This document shows, one piece after another, positions 22,307 through 30,646 of a DNA stretch of 54,108 bases (the first letter of the stretch is position 1; each line of letters starts with the position of its first letter). Source of the stretch: Chitinophagales bacterium (GTDB taxonomy: Bacteria; Bacteroidota; Bacteroidia; Chitinophagales; Saprospiraceae); NCBI GenBank assembly GCA_013298845.1, contig JAAFJN010000035.1, positions 1-54,108 on the forward strand, written 5' to 3'. The position numbers and the translations under genes are program-made. Below the pieces are notes generated by a model that searched no databases, was not told where the DNA came from, and was given only the letters and a program-made list of their open reading frames with translations.

Positions 22307-24145
22307 ATGCAAAAGAACATTACAACATTTGCGCTTTTTTTGATGCTCACAATGGGTTTCAAGGCGTATTCACAAACACTTTTTGATGAAACCATCCAAT
22401 TGCCGGCTGGTTATGCTCCCACCACAGTAGTTCTTCCCCCCTCTCCACTTTCACTTCAGGTACTTTTTGTTGGTGGAACCGACATTGTTCAAACAACACC
22501 AACTTATGGCAACCCCGCCGGTCAACAAGTTGCTAAAGAATGGCACGACTTCATCGGTTTTACCCCGGATAACACGAACCAGTCTTTGGGTTGGGTTACT
22601 GTTAACCACGAAATGATTCTGCGTGACGACAAAATTGGCGACGGTGGCGGTATGACTGCATTCCGTTTACAGCGCAAGCAAGATGGTACCCTTGAAGTTG
22701 TAGATCAAACATTACCTGATGGCCGTACCGGTAAGTTTTTCAACGTAGATTTTGCCAATACAGTTGGCGAAACTGGTATGAACTGCGGTGGTATTGTATC
22801 TATGGTTGATGGCCGTATCTGGACAGCAGAGGAGTGGTTCAACAACAGCAACACAGACATCGCAACGGGTATCAGAGACACCTCTGATGTGGTTGTCGCT
22901 TCTGACATTGCAGGCTGGAACGGTGTTTCTTTGAAAAAATACCAATCTATGAACTGGATGGTGGAAATTGACCCTAAAACGGCAAAAGCAATCCGCAAGC
23001 AGTACAACTGGGGCCGTCAGGGTTTTGAAGGTGGTGTTATTGAGCCAGGTAACCGTATCGTTTACCTTGGCCCAGACGCAACTCCCGGCTTTTTTGGTAT
23101 GTTTGTAGCCAACACGCCCGGCGACTTCACAAAAGGTACATTGTTCGCCTACAAGCACGACAAGCAAGGCTACAACTGGACACCAATTTGGGAAAATGGC
23201 TCCATGTTGGACCACAACAAGTTTTCCAACCTCAAAGGTGCTACTATGTTCAACCGGATTGAATGGGTAGCATTGGACCCCAAAGATAACAGCGTGTATT
23301 TTACTGAAACAGGAGCCGACAAACCCGGCAACTTGTGGAAAGATGACGCGGCTCAAGGTGGCGTTTATGCACCACACCACGTTGCGCGCGCTGTGGCACA
23401 GGGTTACGCTAATCCGGGCGATGCCAACTACTGGGACTACTACGGTCGTATTTTGAAATATGATCCGGTAAAAGACACCGTAACGGTATTCCTCGAAGGT
23501 GGTCCATATTTTGCAACCAGCCCAAGCGAAGCCAATTACCCATCCAAGCACCTGTCAAATCCTGACGGTTTGTCGGTGGTACAAATCAGTGGTAAATCTT
23601 ACTTGTTGGTACAAGAAGATTTGAACGGTGTTACTTTTGGTCGTACACCAGCCGGTGTAACAAACCGTACCTGTGAAGCGTTTTTGCTGGATCTTACCCT
23701 GCCAAATCCAACAATTGATGATTTGGTACGCTTAACTGCGGTACCCGTGGGTGCAGAAATCACCGGTGGTATCATGACATCTGATGGTAAGTCAATTTTG
23801 TTGAACTCGCAGCACCCTAACGCCAGCAATCCATTCCCTTATAACCACTCCCTCACTTTTGCGATCAACGGTTTGGATAAAGTAGATGCCAATCGCCTTG
23901 GCGAACGTAACCCGTTCAACAACGTAGATGCCGCTACCGAAAACAGCGCATTCCAGGTGTATCCTAATCCGGTTGCCCGCGTGGTGTACATGAACGAAAC
24001 TACCGATGTTGCCTTGTACGACAGCAATGGCAAACGTGTAATGGTACAACGCAATGTAAACCAAATTGATGTTGCTCATTTGGCAGCCGGTACTTATTTC
24101 CTGCAAAATGCAAAAGGTAATACCATTAAACTCCAGGTACAGTAA
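22307..24145 (+). CDS. Secreted PhoX-like (DUF839) protein with T9SS type A sorting tail
   Basis: A 612-residue exported protein. The signal peptide ends near residue 22 (KAYSQ). The body fits DUF839, the PhoX alkaline phosphatase fold, a propeller using Ca and Fe: WVTVNHEM, RTFEAL-like ENxxR patterns replaced by GGIVSMVDGRIWTAEEW, YLGPDATPGFFGMFVA, VYFTETGAD, NPDGLSV and LVQEDLNG. The last 70 residues (FQVYPNPVARVVYM...YDSNGKRV...LAAGTYFLQ) are a T9SS type A sorting domain, so it leaves by that route. Phosphatase activity is possible, but I could not map all metal ligands. Codons favour CGT, GGT and AAC more than neighbouring genes do, as in highly expressed genes. Two cytochrome genes follow. 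Confidence 0.82.
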   Translation: MQKNITTFALFLMLTMGFKAYSQTLFDETIQLPAGYAPTTVVLPPSPLSLQVLFVGGTDIVQTTPTYGNPAGQQVAKEWHDFIGFTPDNTNQSLGWVTVNHEMILRDDKIGDGGGMTAFRLQRKQDGTLEVVDQTLPDGRTGKFFNVDFANTVGETGMNCGGIVSMVDGRIWTAEEWFNNSNTDIATGIRDTSDVVVASDIAGWNGVSLKKYQSMNWMVEIDPKTAKAIRKQYNWGRQGFEGGVIEPGNRIVYLGPDATPGFFGMFVANTPGDFTKGTLFAYKHDKQGYNWTPIWENGSMLDHNKFSNLKGATMFNRIEWVALDPKDNSVYFTETGADKPGNLWKDDAAQGGVYAPHHVARAVAQGYANPGDANYWDYYGRILKYDPVKDTVTVFLEGGPYFATSPSEANYPSKHLSNPDGLSVVQISGKSYLLVQEDLNGVTFGRTPAGVTNRTCEAFLLDLTLPNPTIDDLVRLTAVPVGAEITGGIMTSDGKSILLNSQHPNASNPFPYNHSLTFAINGLDKVDANRLGERNPFNNVDAATENSAFQVYPNPVARVVYMNETTDVALYDSNGKRVMVQRNVNQIDVAHLAAGTYFLQNAKGNTIKLQVQ

Positions 24146-24170
24146 TTGTACACCCTGATTATTTTTATAG

Positions 24171-24214
24171 CGGTTGTACTGTTGATCAACATCAATGGTA
24201 CAACCGTTTTTTTT
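24171..24214 (+). terminator. Terminator between the PhoX-like gene and the cytochrome genes
   Basis: CGGTTGTAC (24171-24179) and GTACAACCG (24198-24206) are followed by eight T. The loop holds its own palindrome TGTTGATCAACA (24180-24191). It lies 25 bp before the next start codon, so it may limit read-through. Confidence 0.85.
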
Positions 24215-24238
24215 GTAAAATACAAGAAAAAACACACT

Positions 24239-26191
24239 ATGCGACACAAAAAACAAACTGTAATTATTTCCTTAATTATCATCTGCGCATTAACTCAAGG
24301 CTTTTTGAGTCAAAAAGAACCTCAACCCCTACAACAAATACACGCCCGGTTCGTCACCGGTTTGGAGCGCCTGGAAACCCAACTGGAATCGTACCGCACT
24401 GCCGCAGAAACCCTCAACACAACCGATGCCAGTGCCGACAAGTTAAAACAACGCCATTCTGATACACGTTTGGCGTATAAAGAAATAGAATTTTTGGTAG
24501 AGTACATTGATCCTTTTTTGGTGAAAAAAAGCATTAATGGTGCCCCATTGCCCACCGTTGAACCCAATATTCCGACGGTAAATATTTTAGAACCCACCGG
24601 TTTACAGGTATTGGACGAATTGGTATTTGAAGACAATCCGGTCCAGCACAAAGAAGAAATTATTGCCGAAATTGGTCGTTTGCAAAAAAAATTGGAAGAC
24701 GCTAAAAACCATTTAACCAATACACGCCTGCAACACCGCCATGTATTTGAGGCCGCCAGACGCGCTTTAATTCGCATTTTTACGCTTGGTGTTACCGGGT
24801 TCGATACACCTGGTTCCAAAAACATTGTTCCCGAAGCCGCCGCCGCATTTAGTGGGATTGAACAGGCGATTCGGCAATACATTCCACTCATCGAAAAAAA
24901 GGACAAAGGTTTGGCCATCGTTTTAGACGCCAGATTACAAAACACCAGTACTTTTTTAGCCAAAAACAACGGATTTGAAAACTTTGACCGTATGACGTTT
25001 TTAATGGAGCACATCAATCCATTATATGATCTTTTATTGGAAGCACACCTCCGGTTGGGGATAGAAACGATCCTGGAAGTAGAAAAACTGCCGCAGCCGA
25101 TGAACTACTTAGCCAGAGGAATATTTGACAGTAACTTCCTTAATATTTCGTATTTTTCCAATATCCAAATGGACGCCAAAGAGACCCCGGCCAGGGTCGC
25201 GCTCGGGCGGCTTTTGTTTTTTGACCCGGTATTATCCAAAAACAATTCCATGTCGTGCGCAACGTGTCACCAGCCGGAAAAGGCATTTACGGATGGTAAA
25301 AACAAAAGTATGACCCGAGACGGCAACAAAACGGTATTGCGCAACGCCCCAACGCTGTTGAACTGCGTTTACAGCGAGCATTTTTTTTATGATTTGAGGG
25401 AGCCTAAGTTAGAACGACAAATTTTGCACGTTGTAAGTGACCAAAACGAATTTGCCACTGATTTTATAGAAATCGCCGGAAAATTGCAGCAAAGCAACGC
25501 ATACCTTGAATTGTTCCAAAAGGCTTACCCGGATTTAGGCACCTCCCCCATCAATGCTTATTCCATTGCCAGCGCAATGGCCAACTATGTCGCCCAACTG
25601 CAATCGTTTGACAGTCCTTTTGATCAATATGTCACCGGACGCAGTGGGGTTATTCCACCGGCTGTAACCCGTGGTTTTAACTTGTTTATGGGTAAAGCAC
25701 AATGCGGAACCTGCCATTTTGCACCGGTTTTTAACGGAACGGTCCCGCCAATGTACATCGAAACCGAATCAGAAGTATTGGGAGTTCCGGCTACCAACGA
25801 AACCAACGCACCCGTTGATGCCGACGAAGGCCGTTATGCCAACCTTAAACCAAGGGATCACACGAGTATTTATCGGTATTCGTTCAAAACGCCCACCATT
25901 CGCAACGTTGCTCTAACGGCGCCTTACATGCACAACGGGATTTACACTACCTTAGAACAAGTGGTTGACTTTTATAACAAGGGCGGTGGCAACGGCATGG
26001 GTATGCAACTGGAACACCAAACTTTGCCTTTTGACAATTTGCAATTAAGTACGGAAGAACAGCAGGATTTGGTCGCCTTTATGAAAGCCCTCAACGGCTC
26101 AACGGACAAATACACCGCACCAGCACAACTCCCAGAATTTGATAAAAAACCGGAATGGAATCAACGAAAAATCCTGTATCAGGGCAAATAA
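24239..26191 (+). CDS. Di-heme cytochrome c peroxidase / MauG-family protein with N-terminal helical extension
   Basis: A 650-residue exported protein. A signal anchor is at residues 1-24. A helical part (about 35-300) resembles the imelysin-like extension often fused to Bacteroidota peroxidases (YKEIEFLVEYIDPF, EPTGLQVLDELVF). The C-terminal 330 residues are the CcpA/MauG fold with two heme c sites, CATCH (340-344) and CGTCH (489-493), plus FKTPTIRNVALTAPYMHNG, which carries the usual distal Met/His region. It would reduce hydrogen peroxide or oxidise a partner in the periplasm. ATG at 24239 is used; the open frame upstream to 24146 runs through a terminator. The next gene overlaps by 37 bp. 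Confidence 0.88.
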   Translation: MRHKKQTVIISLIIICALTQGFLSQKEPQPLQQIHARFVTGLERLETQLESYRTAAETLNTTDASADKLKQRHSDTRLAYKEIEFLVEYIDPFLVKKSINGAPLPTVEPNIPTVNILEPTGLQVLDELVFEDNPVQHKEEIIAEIGRLQKKLEDAKNHLTNTRLQHRHVFEAARRALIRIFTLGVTGFDTPGSKNIVPEAAAAFSGIEQAIRQYIPLIEKKDKGLAIVLDARLQNTSTFLAKNNGFENFDRMTFLMEHINPLYDLLLEAHLRLGIETILEVEKLPQPMNYLARGIFDSNFLNISYFSNIQMDAKETPARVALGRLLFFDPVLSKNNSMSCATCHQPEKAFTDGKNKSMTRDGNKTVLRNAPTLLNCVYSEHFFYDLREPKLERQILHVVSDQNEFATDFIEIAGKLQQSNAYLELFQKAYPDLGTSPINAYSIASAMANYVAQLQSFDSPFDQYVTGRSGVIPPAVTRGFNLFMGKAQCGTCHFAPVFNGTVPPMYIETESEVLGVPATNETNAPVDADEGRYANLKPRDHTSIYRYSFKTPTIRNVALTAPYMHNGIYTTLEQVVDFYNKGGGNGMGMQLEHQTLPFDNLQLSTEEQQDLVAFMKALNGSTDKYTAPAQLPEFDKKPEWNQRKILYQGK

Positions 26192-27660
26192 AATACCGAT
26201 ACTGCCTGCTGACAATGGTGATTGGGCTGTGGGCAGTATCGTGGGTAAAAGCACAAAATGCGGAGGCTACACTCGCCGAACAATACTGCGGCTCCTGTCA
26301 CCAGTACACCCCACCGGATATGTTTGAGGCCGCACATTGGAAAACGCAAATTTTGCCCCGAATGGCGCAGTTTATGGGCATTTATAAAGATTCGGCTACG
26401 GCGGTGGCGTTACAACGACATTCCACGGCATACCCGTTGGCACCCATGCTGTCCCAAAGTGCATTCGATAGTATCACTAATTTTTTTGTAAAAAACGCCG
26501 CTCTACAACCCGCGCCGCCCGTTTTTGAAGGCGATACAATATTGCCTTTTGAACCCATTATACCGTTGAACAAGGTTATACCACCCGGTTCCAGTATGGT
26601 TCGGATTGGCCCCGGAGACCAAATTACCATTGGCGATGTATACGCGAAAAAACTGTTGTTTTTTAACAGCAACGACCTTTCTTACCGCAAAGGAGGGTTT
26701 ATTGACGAAGGAATTGTTGACCTGGAAACATCGGGGGATACCATGTGGATAACCGTTATGGGCAGTTTTTCGCCCTCGGAAGCAGCCCAAGGGTATTTGT
26801 TACAACTGATCACCAGCACGGGGAACGCCGCTGTTATTCAGGATAGTTTACAACGACCCGTGCAAACAACCCGTTGTGACCTTGACAAAGATGGCGATAT
26901 GGACTTTCTGATTTGCGAATTTGGCAAATACACCGGTAAAGTGACCTGGTTGGAACAAACCTTGAACGGCCAATGGCGGCGCCACACGTTATTTCAGAAA
27001 TCGGGGGCAATATCGGCGCAAGTAGAAGATACTAACCAAGACGGCGACCTTGATATTATGGTATTGTTTGGACAGGCCGATGAAGGAATCTTGCGATTAT
27101 TAAACGATGGCCAACAACAATTCGAACCTGAACTGCTTTTGCGTTTTTCACCCGCGCACGGCTCCAGCAGTATGCTCCGTGTGGATATCAATAACGACGG
27201 ACACCAAGATATTGTTTATACTTGCGGCGATAACGCCGATTTTGCGCCTCTGTATAAACCGTGGCACGGTATATATATTTACCTGAACGACGGCTCTGAA
27301 CAGTACCAAATGGCGCATTTTATACACTTGCCCGGTGCTTATCAGGCTGCCGTTCATGATTTTGATTTTGATGGCGATTTAGATATAGCCGCCATTGCCT
27401 TTTTCCCTGAATACAACGTGGCATCGCCTGATTTTTTGTACGCCGAAAATACCGGCCAATTGCAATACACGTTGCACTACACCACCACGGGACAATGGGG
27501 TCGCTGGATCACGATGGATACCGGAGATACCGACCACGATGGCGATATAGACATTGTATTGGGTTCTATGGCGTTTGAAGTGCCCAACCAGCCCAAATGG
27601 GTAAATCAATGGAAAAAGCAGGGCATTCCGTTTATTTTGCTAAAAAACAAACGTTTTTGA
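26155..27660 (+). CDS. Exported mono-heme cytochrome with FG-GAP/VCBS repeat propeller
   Basis: A 501-residue protein. A signal sequence lies at about 16-34 (LLTMVIGLWAVSWVKAQ). The heme c site CGSCH is at 45-49, with a possible Met axial ligand in the following helix (PRMAQFM). From about 150 the chain is a beta-propeller of FG-GAP/VCBS type with calcium-binding loops: DLDKDGDMDFL, DTNQDGDLDIM, DINNDGHQDIV, DFDFDGDLDIA and DTDHDGDIDIV. This design suggests an extracellular or outer-surface electron carrier. It starts inside the peroxidase gene (37-bp overlap), so the two are surely one operon and may exchange electrons. No T9SS tail is seen. Confidence 0.82.
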   Translation: MESTKNPVSGQIKYRYCLLTMVIGLWAVSWVKAQNAEATLAEQYCGSCHQYTPPDMFEAAHWKTQILPRMAQFMGIYKDSATAVALQRHSTAYPLAPMLSQSAFDSITNFFVKNAALQPAPPVFEGDTILPFEPIIPLNKVIPPGSSMVRIGPGDQITIGDVYAKKLLFFNSNDLSYRKGGFIDEGIVDLETSGDTMWITVMGSFSPSEAAQGYLLQLITSTGNAAVIQDSLQRPVQTTRCDLDKDGDMDFLICEFGKYTGKVTWLEQTLNGQWRRHTLFQKSGAISAQVEDTNQDGDLDIMVLFGQADEGILRLLNDGQQQFEPELLLRFSPAHGSSSMLRVDINNDGHQDIVYTCGDNADFAPLYKPWHGIYIYLNDGSEQYQMAHFIHLPGAYQAAVHDFDFDGDLDIAAIAFFPEYNVASPDFLYAENTGQLQYTLHYTTTGQWGRWITMDTGDTDHDGDIDIVLGSMAFEVPNQPKWVNQWKKQGIPFILLKNKRF

Positions 27661-27677
27661 TGCTATAAATTGTTATA

Positions 27678-27714
27678 AATCCCCTGCCGAGGCTTTCAGA
27701 CCGGCAGGGGGTTT
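27678..27714. terminator. Terminator between convergent genes
   Basis: CCCCTGCCG (27681-27689) pairs with CGGCAGGGG (27702-27710), giving a 9-bp GC stem with A/T flanks on both sides. It could end both the cytochrome operon and the opposing T9SS cargo gene. Confidence 0.65.
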
Positions 27715-27725
27715 GTAACAATTTC

Positions 27726-28967
27726 TTACTGTTTTACAATTTTTTGGGATGAAAAAGCCACGCGATCATTTTTGAAAGTCAGGATATAAACTCCCGGAGG
27801 AACGGCACCCATCTGAATTGTAACCGGCGTTTGCTGCTCTTCCGGGATATTACCCGTGGCAATTACCGAACCATTTACATCGCACAGAAACCAGTTTGTT
27901 TCCGTGGGCATTTTGATTCCCGGCACAACTTGTAATACGTCCGCAACCGGTTGTGGGAATACCGAAAAATCGGGTTGTGCCAGTTCTACGCTGCGCAGCG
28001 GGCTATACGTATCCTTGTTATCGGTATCTACCTGCCGGAGCCGATAAAATGACCTGCCCACCAATGGCTGTTCATCGGTGTATTGATATTTTGATGGAGT
28101 ATTGTTCGTTCCGGCCCCGCTCAACTGCCCGATAACAGCGAATGAAATGCCGTCGTTACTGCGTTCAATGTCAAAATAAGCATTGTTTTCTTCCCGCTCG
28201 GTGGCAAATTCAAGTTGCACGACACCGTCCAATACCTTGGCCCAAAAATACAAAAATGAAACGGGTAATGGCGAAGTACCGTTACCAGGAGTCAGTATCG
28301 CACTGTAAGTACCGGAAATATTATTGCGGGTCGGATCAACGCTATAAGGGCCGGAACCAGAACCCAAAATATCACCGGCAACCCATTGTGTGCCATCAAA
28401 CGCCAAAAAATCCGGGTTATAACCCACAAAAGGCCCCAAGACAGTGCCGCCCACTTCATCCGCGTAACCATAGTTATTTGCGCCGTCGTTTTCTATAACA
28501 CTTACGGCGGATATTACGGTAAAAGGCAATGTCACATCGAGGGTACCATCGTTGTTGGTATCATAATCTGTACCAACGGTGGGTGCCGTAGTCGCCTGTA
28601 CCAGCATAAAAGTATTCGAGCCGTTTTCAATATCGGTAAAATTGGATACATTCACCGTTGTTTCGGCACTGGGTGCGGGTGAAATAACCGTAGCGGCATC
28701 GCGCCAAAGAAGCAAACCGTTGGAACCTAGTGACAATGAACCGAGACTTAACACTAAATCTACTGCCCCGGCACCCGTTCCATCACCTTCAATTGCGATA
28801 AAATACAAATTTGTTAAGGACGCACCTGCCGTACCCTGTATCTCAAAATACTCAAGCCCATCATCCGTGCCGGGAGGATTCATTAGTACGGAACGGATGG
28901 ACTGGGCACTCAGGAACTGTTGCGTTAAACACCATAACGCAATGCACGTAAATAATTTTTTATTCAT
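27726..28967 (-). CDS. Secreted protein with lamin-tail-like N-domain and T9SS type A sorting tail
   Basis: A 413-residue exported protein. The signal peptide ends near residue 22 (FLSAQ). The first domain (SVLMNPPGTDDGLEYFEIQGTAG, then LYFIAIEGDG) looks like the lamin-tail or LTD-type beta-sandwich common on Bacteroidota surface proteins. After it comes LPVSFLYFWAKVLDGVVQLEFATEREENNAYFDIERS, an Ig-like linker often found before T9SS tails (quoted here as motif; key words are LPVSF and FDIERS). The last 75 residues (FSVFPQPVADVLQV, PPGVYILTF) form the sorting domain. Function is unknown; cell-surface binding is the best guess. ATG at 28967 gives the signal peptide. Confidence 0.8.
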   Translation of the reverse strand: MNKKLFTCIALWCLTQQFLSAQSIRSVLMNPPGTDDGLEYFEIQGTAGASLTNLYFIAIEGDGTGAGAVDLVLSLGSLSLGSNGLLLWRDAATVISPAPSAETTVNVSNFTDIENGSNTFMLVQATTAPTVGTDYDTNNDGTLDVTLPFTVISAVSVIENDGANNYGYADEVGGTVLGPFVGYNPDFLAFDGTQWVAGDILGSGSGPYSVDPTRNNISGTYSAILTPGNGTSPLPVSFLYFWAKVLDGVVQLEFATEREENNAYFDIERSNDGISFAVIGQLSGAGTNNTPSKYQYTDEQPLVGRSFYRLRQVDTDNKDTYSPLRSVELAQPDFSVFPQPVADVLQVVPGIKMPTETNWFLCDVNGSVIATGNIPEEQQTPVTIQMGAVPPGVYILTFKNDRVAFSSQKIVKQ

Positions 28968-29070
28968 GGTTGGTTGTATAGTAGTATATTGACAAAAAAA
29001 TAACGTTGCGAAACTATGGGGCACGGGTAAGTTGTACGTAAATCAAACATTAAAAAAGCGTAAAGCCTGT

Positions 29071-29217
29071 CCATTGACGAATCTGGTTCACGCCGGGGTA
29101 CAATTCGGTATTTTTAGCAATCAAAACGGATTGGCTATTCACAATCGAATTTATCAGCAGGTCATTGTGAATAAGATGAATTTTAGGGTATTAAAGGAGT
29201 TTGAAATGAAAAAATAA
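29071..29217 (+). pseudogene. Possible C-terminal remnant of an AAA-ATPase-like gene
   Basis: About 48 codons end in FSNQNGLAIHNRIYQQVI and LKEFEMKK. The pattern [GL]I...NGL.I.N.IY..VI resembles the winged end of a common Bacteroidota ATP-binding protein (AAA-ATPase-like, with DLGLI...GLEIANPIYREVI). No ATPase core is present upstream. This rests on memory of the family and is tentative. Confidence 0.35.
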
Positions 29218-29223
29218 AATCCA

Positions 29224-29318
29224 AAACAACCTTCCCACCGCACCTCCCCTTCACCCCCGCCGCCGATACACCCAATGGTATATTAGGCCAAAAATTTCAG
29301 GCACGGTATTTGTTACCC
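29224..29318. repeat. Dispersed intergenic repeat, copy B
   Basis: This copy shares the core CCCGCCGCCGATACACCCAA (from 29256), then GGTATAT, TTTCAGGCACGGTATT and TTACCC with copy A at 21941-22038, in the same orientation. The rest of the 28968-29556 gap holds the porP promoter and the gene remnant. Confidence 0.75.
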
Positions 29319-29392
29319 TTTGATTTATATCCGTATGAAGTATACTTCGACTCGGTCGGGATAAATATTTCTTGCGGAAATTAAAAACGTTG

Positions 29393-29400
29393 TACATTTG
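29393..29400 (+). promoter_or_regulatory. -7 promoter element of the porP operon
   Basis: TACATTTG matches TAnnTTTG, with CTTG 18 bp upstream (29371-29374). The leader to the porP ATG would be about 150 nt, long for this genome. Confidence 0.55.
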
Positions 29401-29556
29401 GGCCGTCCATTGATCCCTGTATTATGAAATCTCTGAAAAGTTTATAACAAGGACGCTCCTGCCACCGTTTTTATTTTTACTCCCCATTTCATAAAACAGA
29501 ACCGGGTTTTACCCGTGCACAAACATTCATTTGCATCAATATTGCTTTTGAAAACG

Positions 29557-30627
29557 ATGGTCAACATAATACGCTTTTTGACAACATTTGCGGTTGTTGC
29601 TGCAAGTTTCGCTGTATCCGCTCAGGATATCCACTTCTCGCAATACCTCAACTCTCCCATGAACCTCGGTCCCGGAATGACGGGCATTTTCGGTGGAGAT
29701 ACCCGGTTTACCGCCAATTATCGCAACCAGTTTTATCGGGTACCCGTACCTTATACAACGTTTAGTGGTGTGGTGGAAAACAAGTTCTATTTGCAAAAAC
29801 AGCGCTACGACCGCTATCTCACCGGCGGTTTAATCCTCAACCACGACCGTCAGGGGGATTTGCGCCTTACCTCACTCCAAATTGGCATTCCCGTATCGTA
29901 CACCATTCCGTTGGCGAACCGCACCAACCCGGTAGCCCACAACTTTATCACGGTGGGCGTAGTACCCATGTTTGGCCAACGCAGTTTTGGTACCAATAAA
30001 TTTACTTTTGATGCCCAATACGTGGATTGTATGTTCGATCCCGGAGCAGCCATCAACGAGTCGCAGTTTTTGGAGAGCAACAGCCTCAACTATTTCGACG
30101 TTAGCGGCGGCATCAACTACCGCTGGCAGGCCAAAGCGTACCGCAGCAAAATTGACCTCGGCGCGGGTTGGCACCACATCAACCGCCCCAAACACGATTT
30201 TTGGCAGGGCGATGACCAGGTGCGTTTGCAACGCCGTTTGGCGGTGTACACTTCGCTGTTGTTTCAGGTGGGTTCCAAAGTGGATTTGGTGGGCCAAGGT
30301 CTTTGGCAAAAACAGGGCGAATACCGCCAGGTCGCTTTTGGCGGCGGTGCCCGTATTCACCTCAACCAACAGCCTTACCACGAATTTGCCCTTCAAATCG
30401 GGGCGAATTACCGCAAAACCTACAATAGCGCCATTATCCCGCACATCGAAGGGCATTTCCGCACCTGGACCGTGGGCCTTTCATACGATATTAACTTGCT
30501 GAACATCAATGGTGCGTCGTCGCCCATTACCTCCGATATTCGCCGCGGTGGCCCCGAAGTGGCCGTAATTTACCGCTTGTACAAAGTAAAACCTTTGTCC
30601 AAATTCAAATCGTGCCCCATCATTTAA
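29557..30627 (+). CDS. PorP/SprF-family outer-membrane protein of the type IX secretion system
   Basis: A 356-residue beta-barrel protein. The signal peptide ends at AVSAQ (about 22). The mature start DIHFSQYLNSPMNLGPGMTGIFGGDTR is the hallmark of PorP/SprF (key words: HFSQY, N-P, G-G-R), followed by TANYRNQF. In Flavobacterium SprF is needed to export and attach SprB; PorP does a similar job with the PorKN ring. It opens a same-strand run with two PorE-like genes and a giant type B cargo gene, so it is probably the outer-membrane partner for that adhesin. ATG at 29557 gives a normal signal; the GTG at 29515 does not. The next gene starts 19 bp after its stop. Confidence 0.9.
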   Translation: MVNIIRFLTTFAVVAASFAVSAQDIHFSQYLNSPMNLGPGMTGIFGGDTRFTANYRNQFYRVPVPYTTFSGVVENKFYLQKQRYDRYLTGGLILNHDRQGDLRLTSLQIGIPVSYTIPLANRTNPVAHNFITVGVVPMFGQRSFGTNKFTFDAQYVDCMFDPGAAINESQFLESNSLNYFDVSGGINYRWQAKAYRSKIDLGAGWHHINRPKHDFWQGDDQVRLQRRLAVYTSLLFQVGSKVDLVGQGLWQKQGEYRQVAFGGGARIHLNQQPYHEFALQIGANYRKTYNSAIIPHIEGHFRTWTVGLSYDINLLNINGASSPITSDIRRGGPEVAVIYRLYKVKPLSKFKSCPII

Positions 30628-30646
30628 TCATTACAACTCGCTAAAA

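Noticed and set aside
22712-23551. Long minus-strand open frame opposite the PhoX-like gene (279 codons)
   Set aside because: It is antisense to a well-supported gene, and the odd composition reflects its codon bias.
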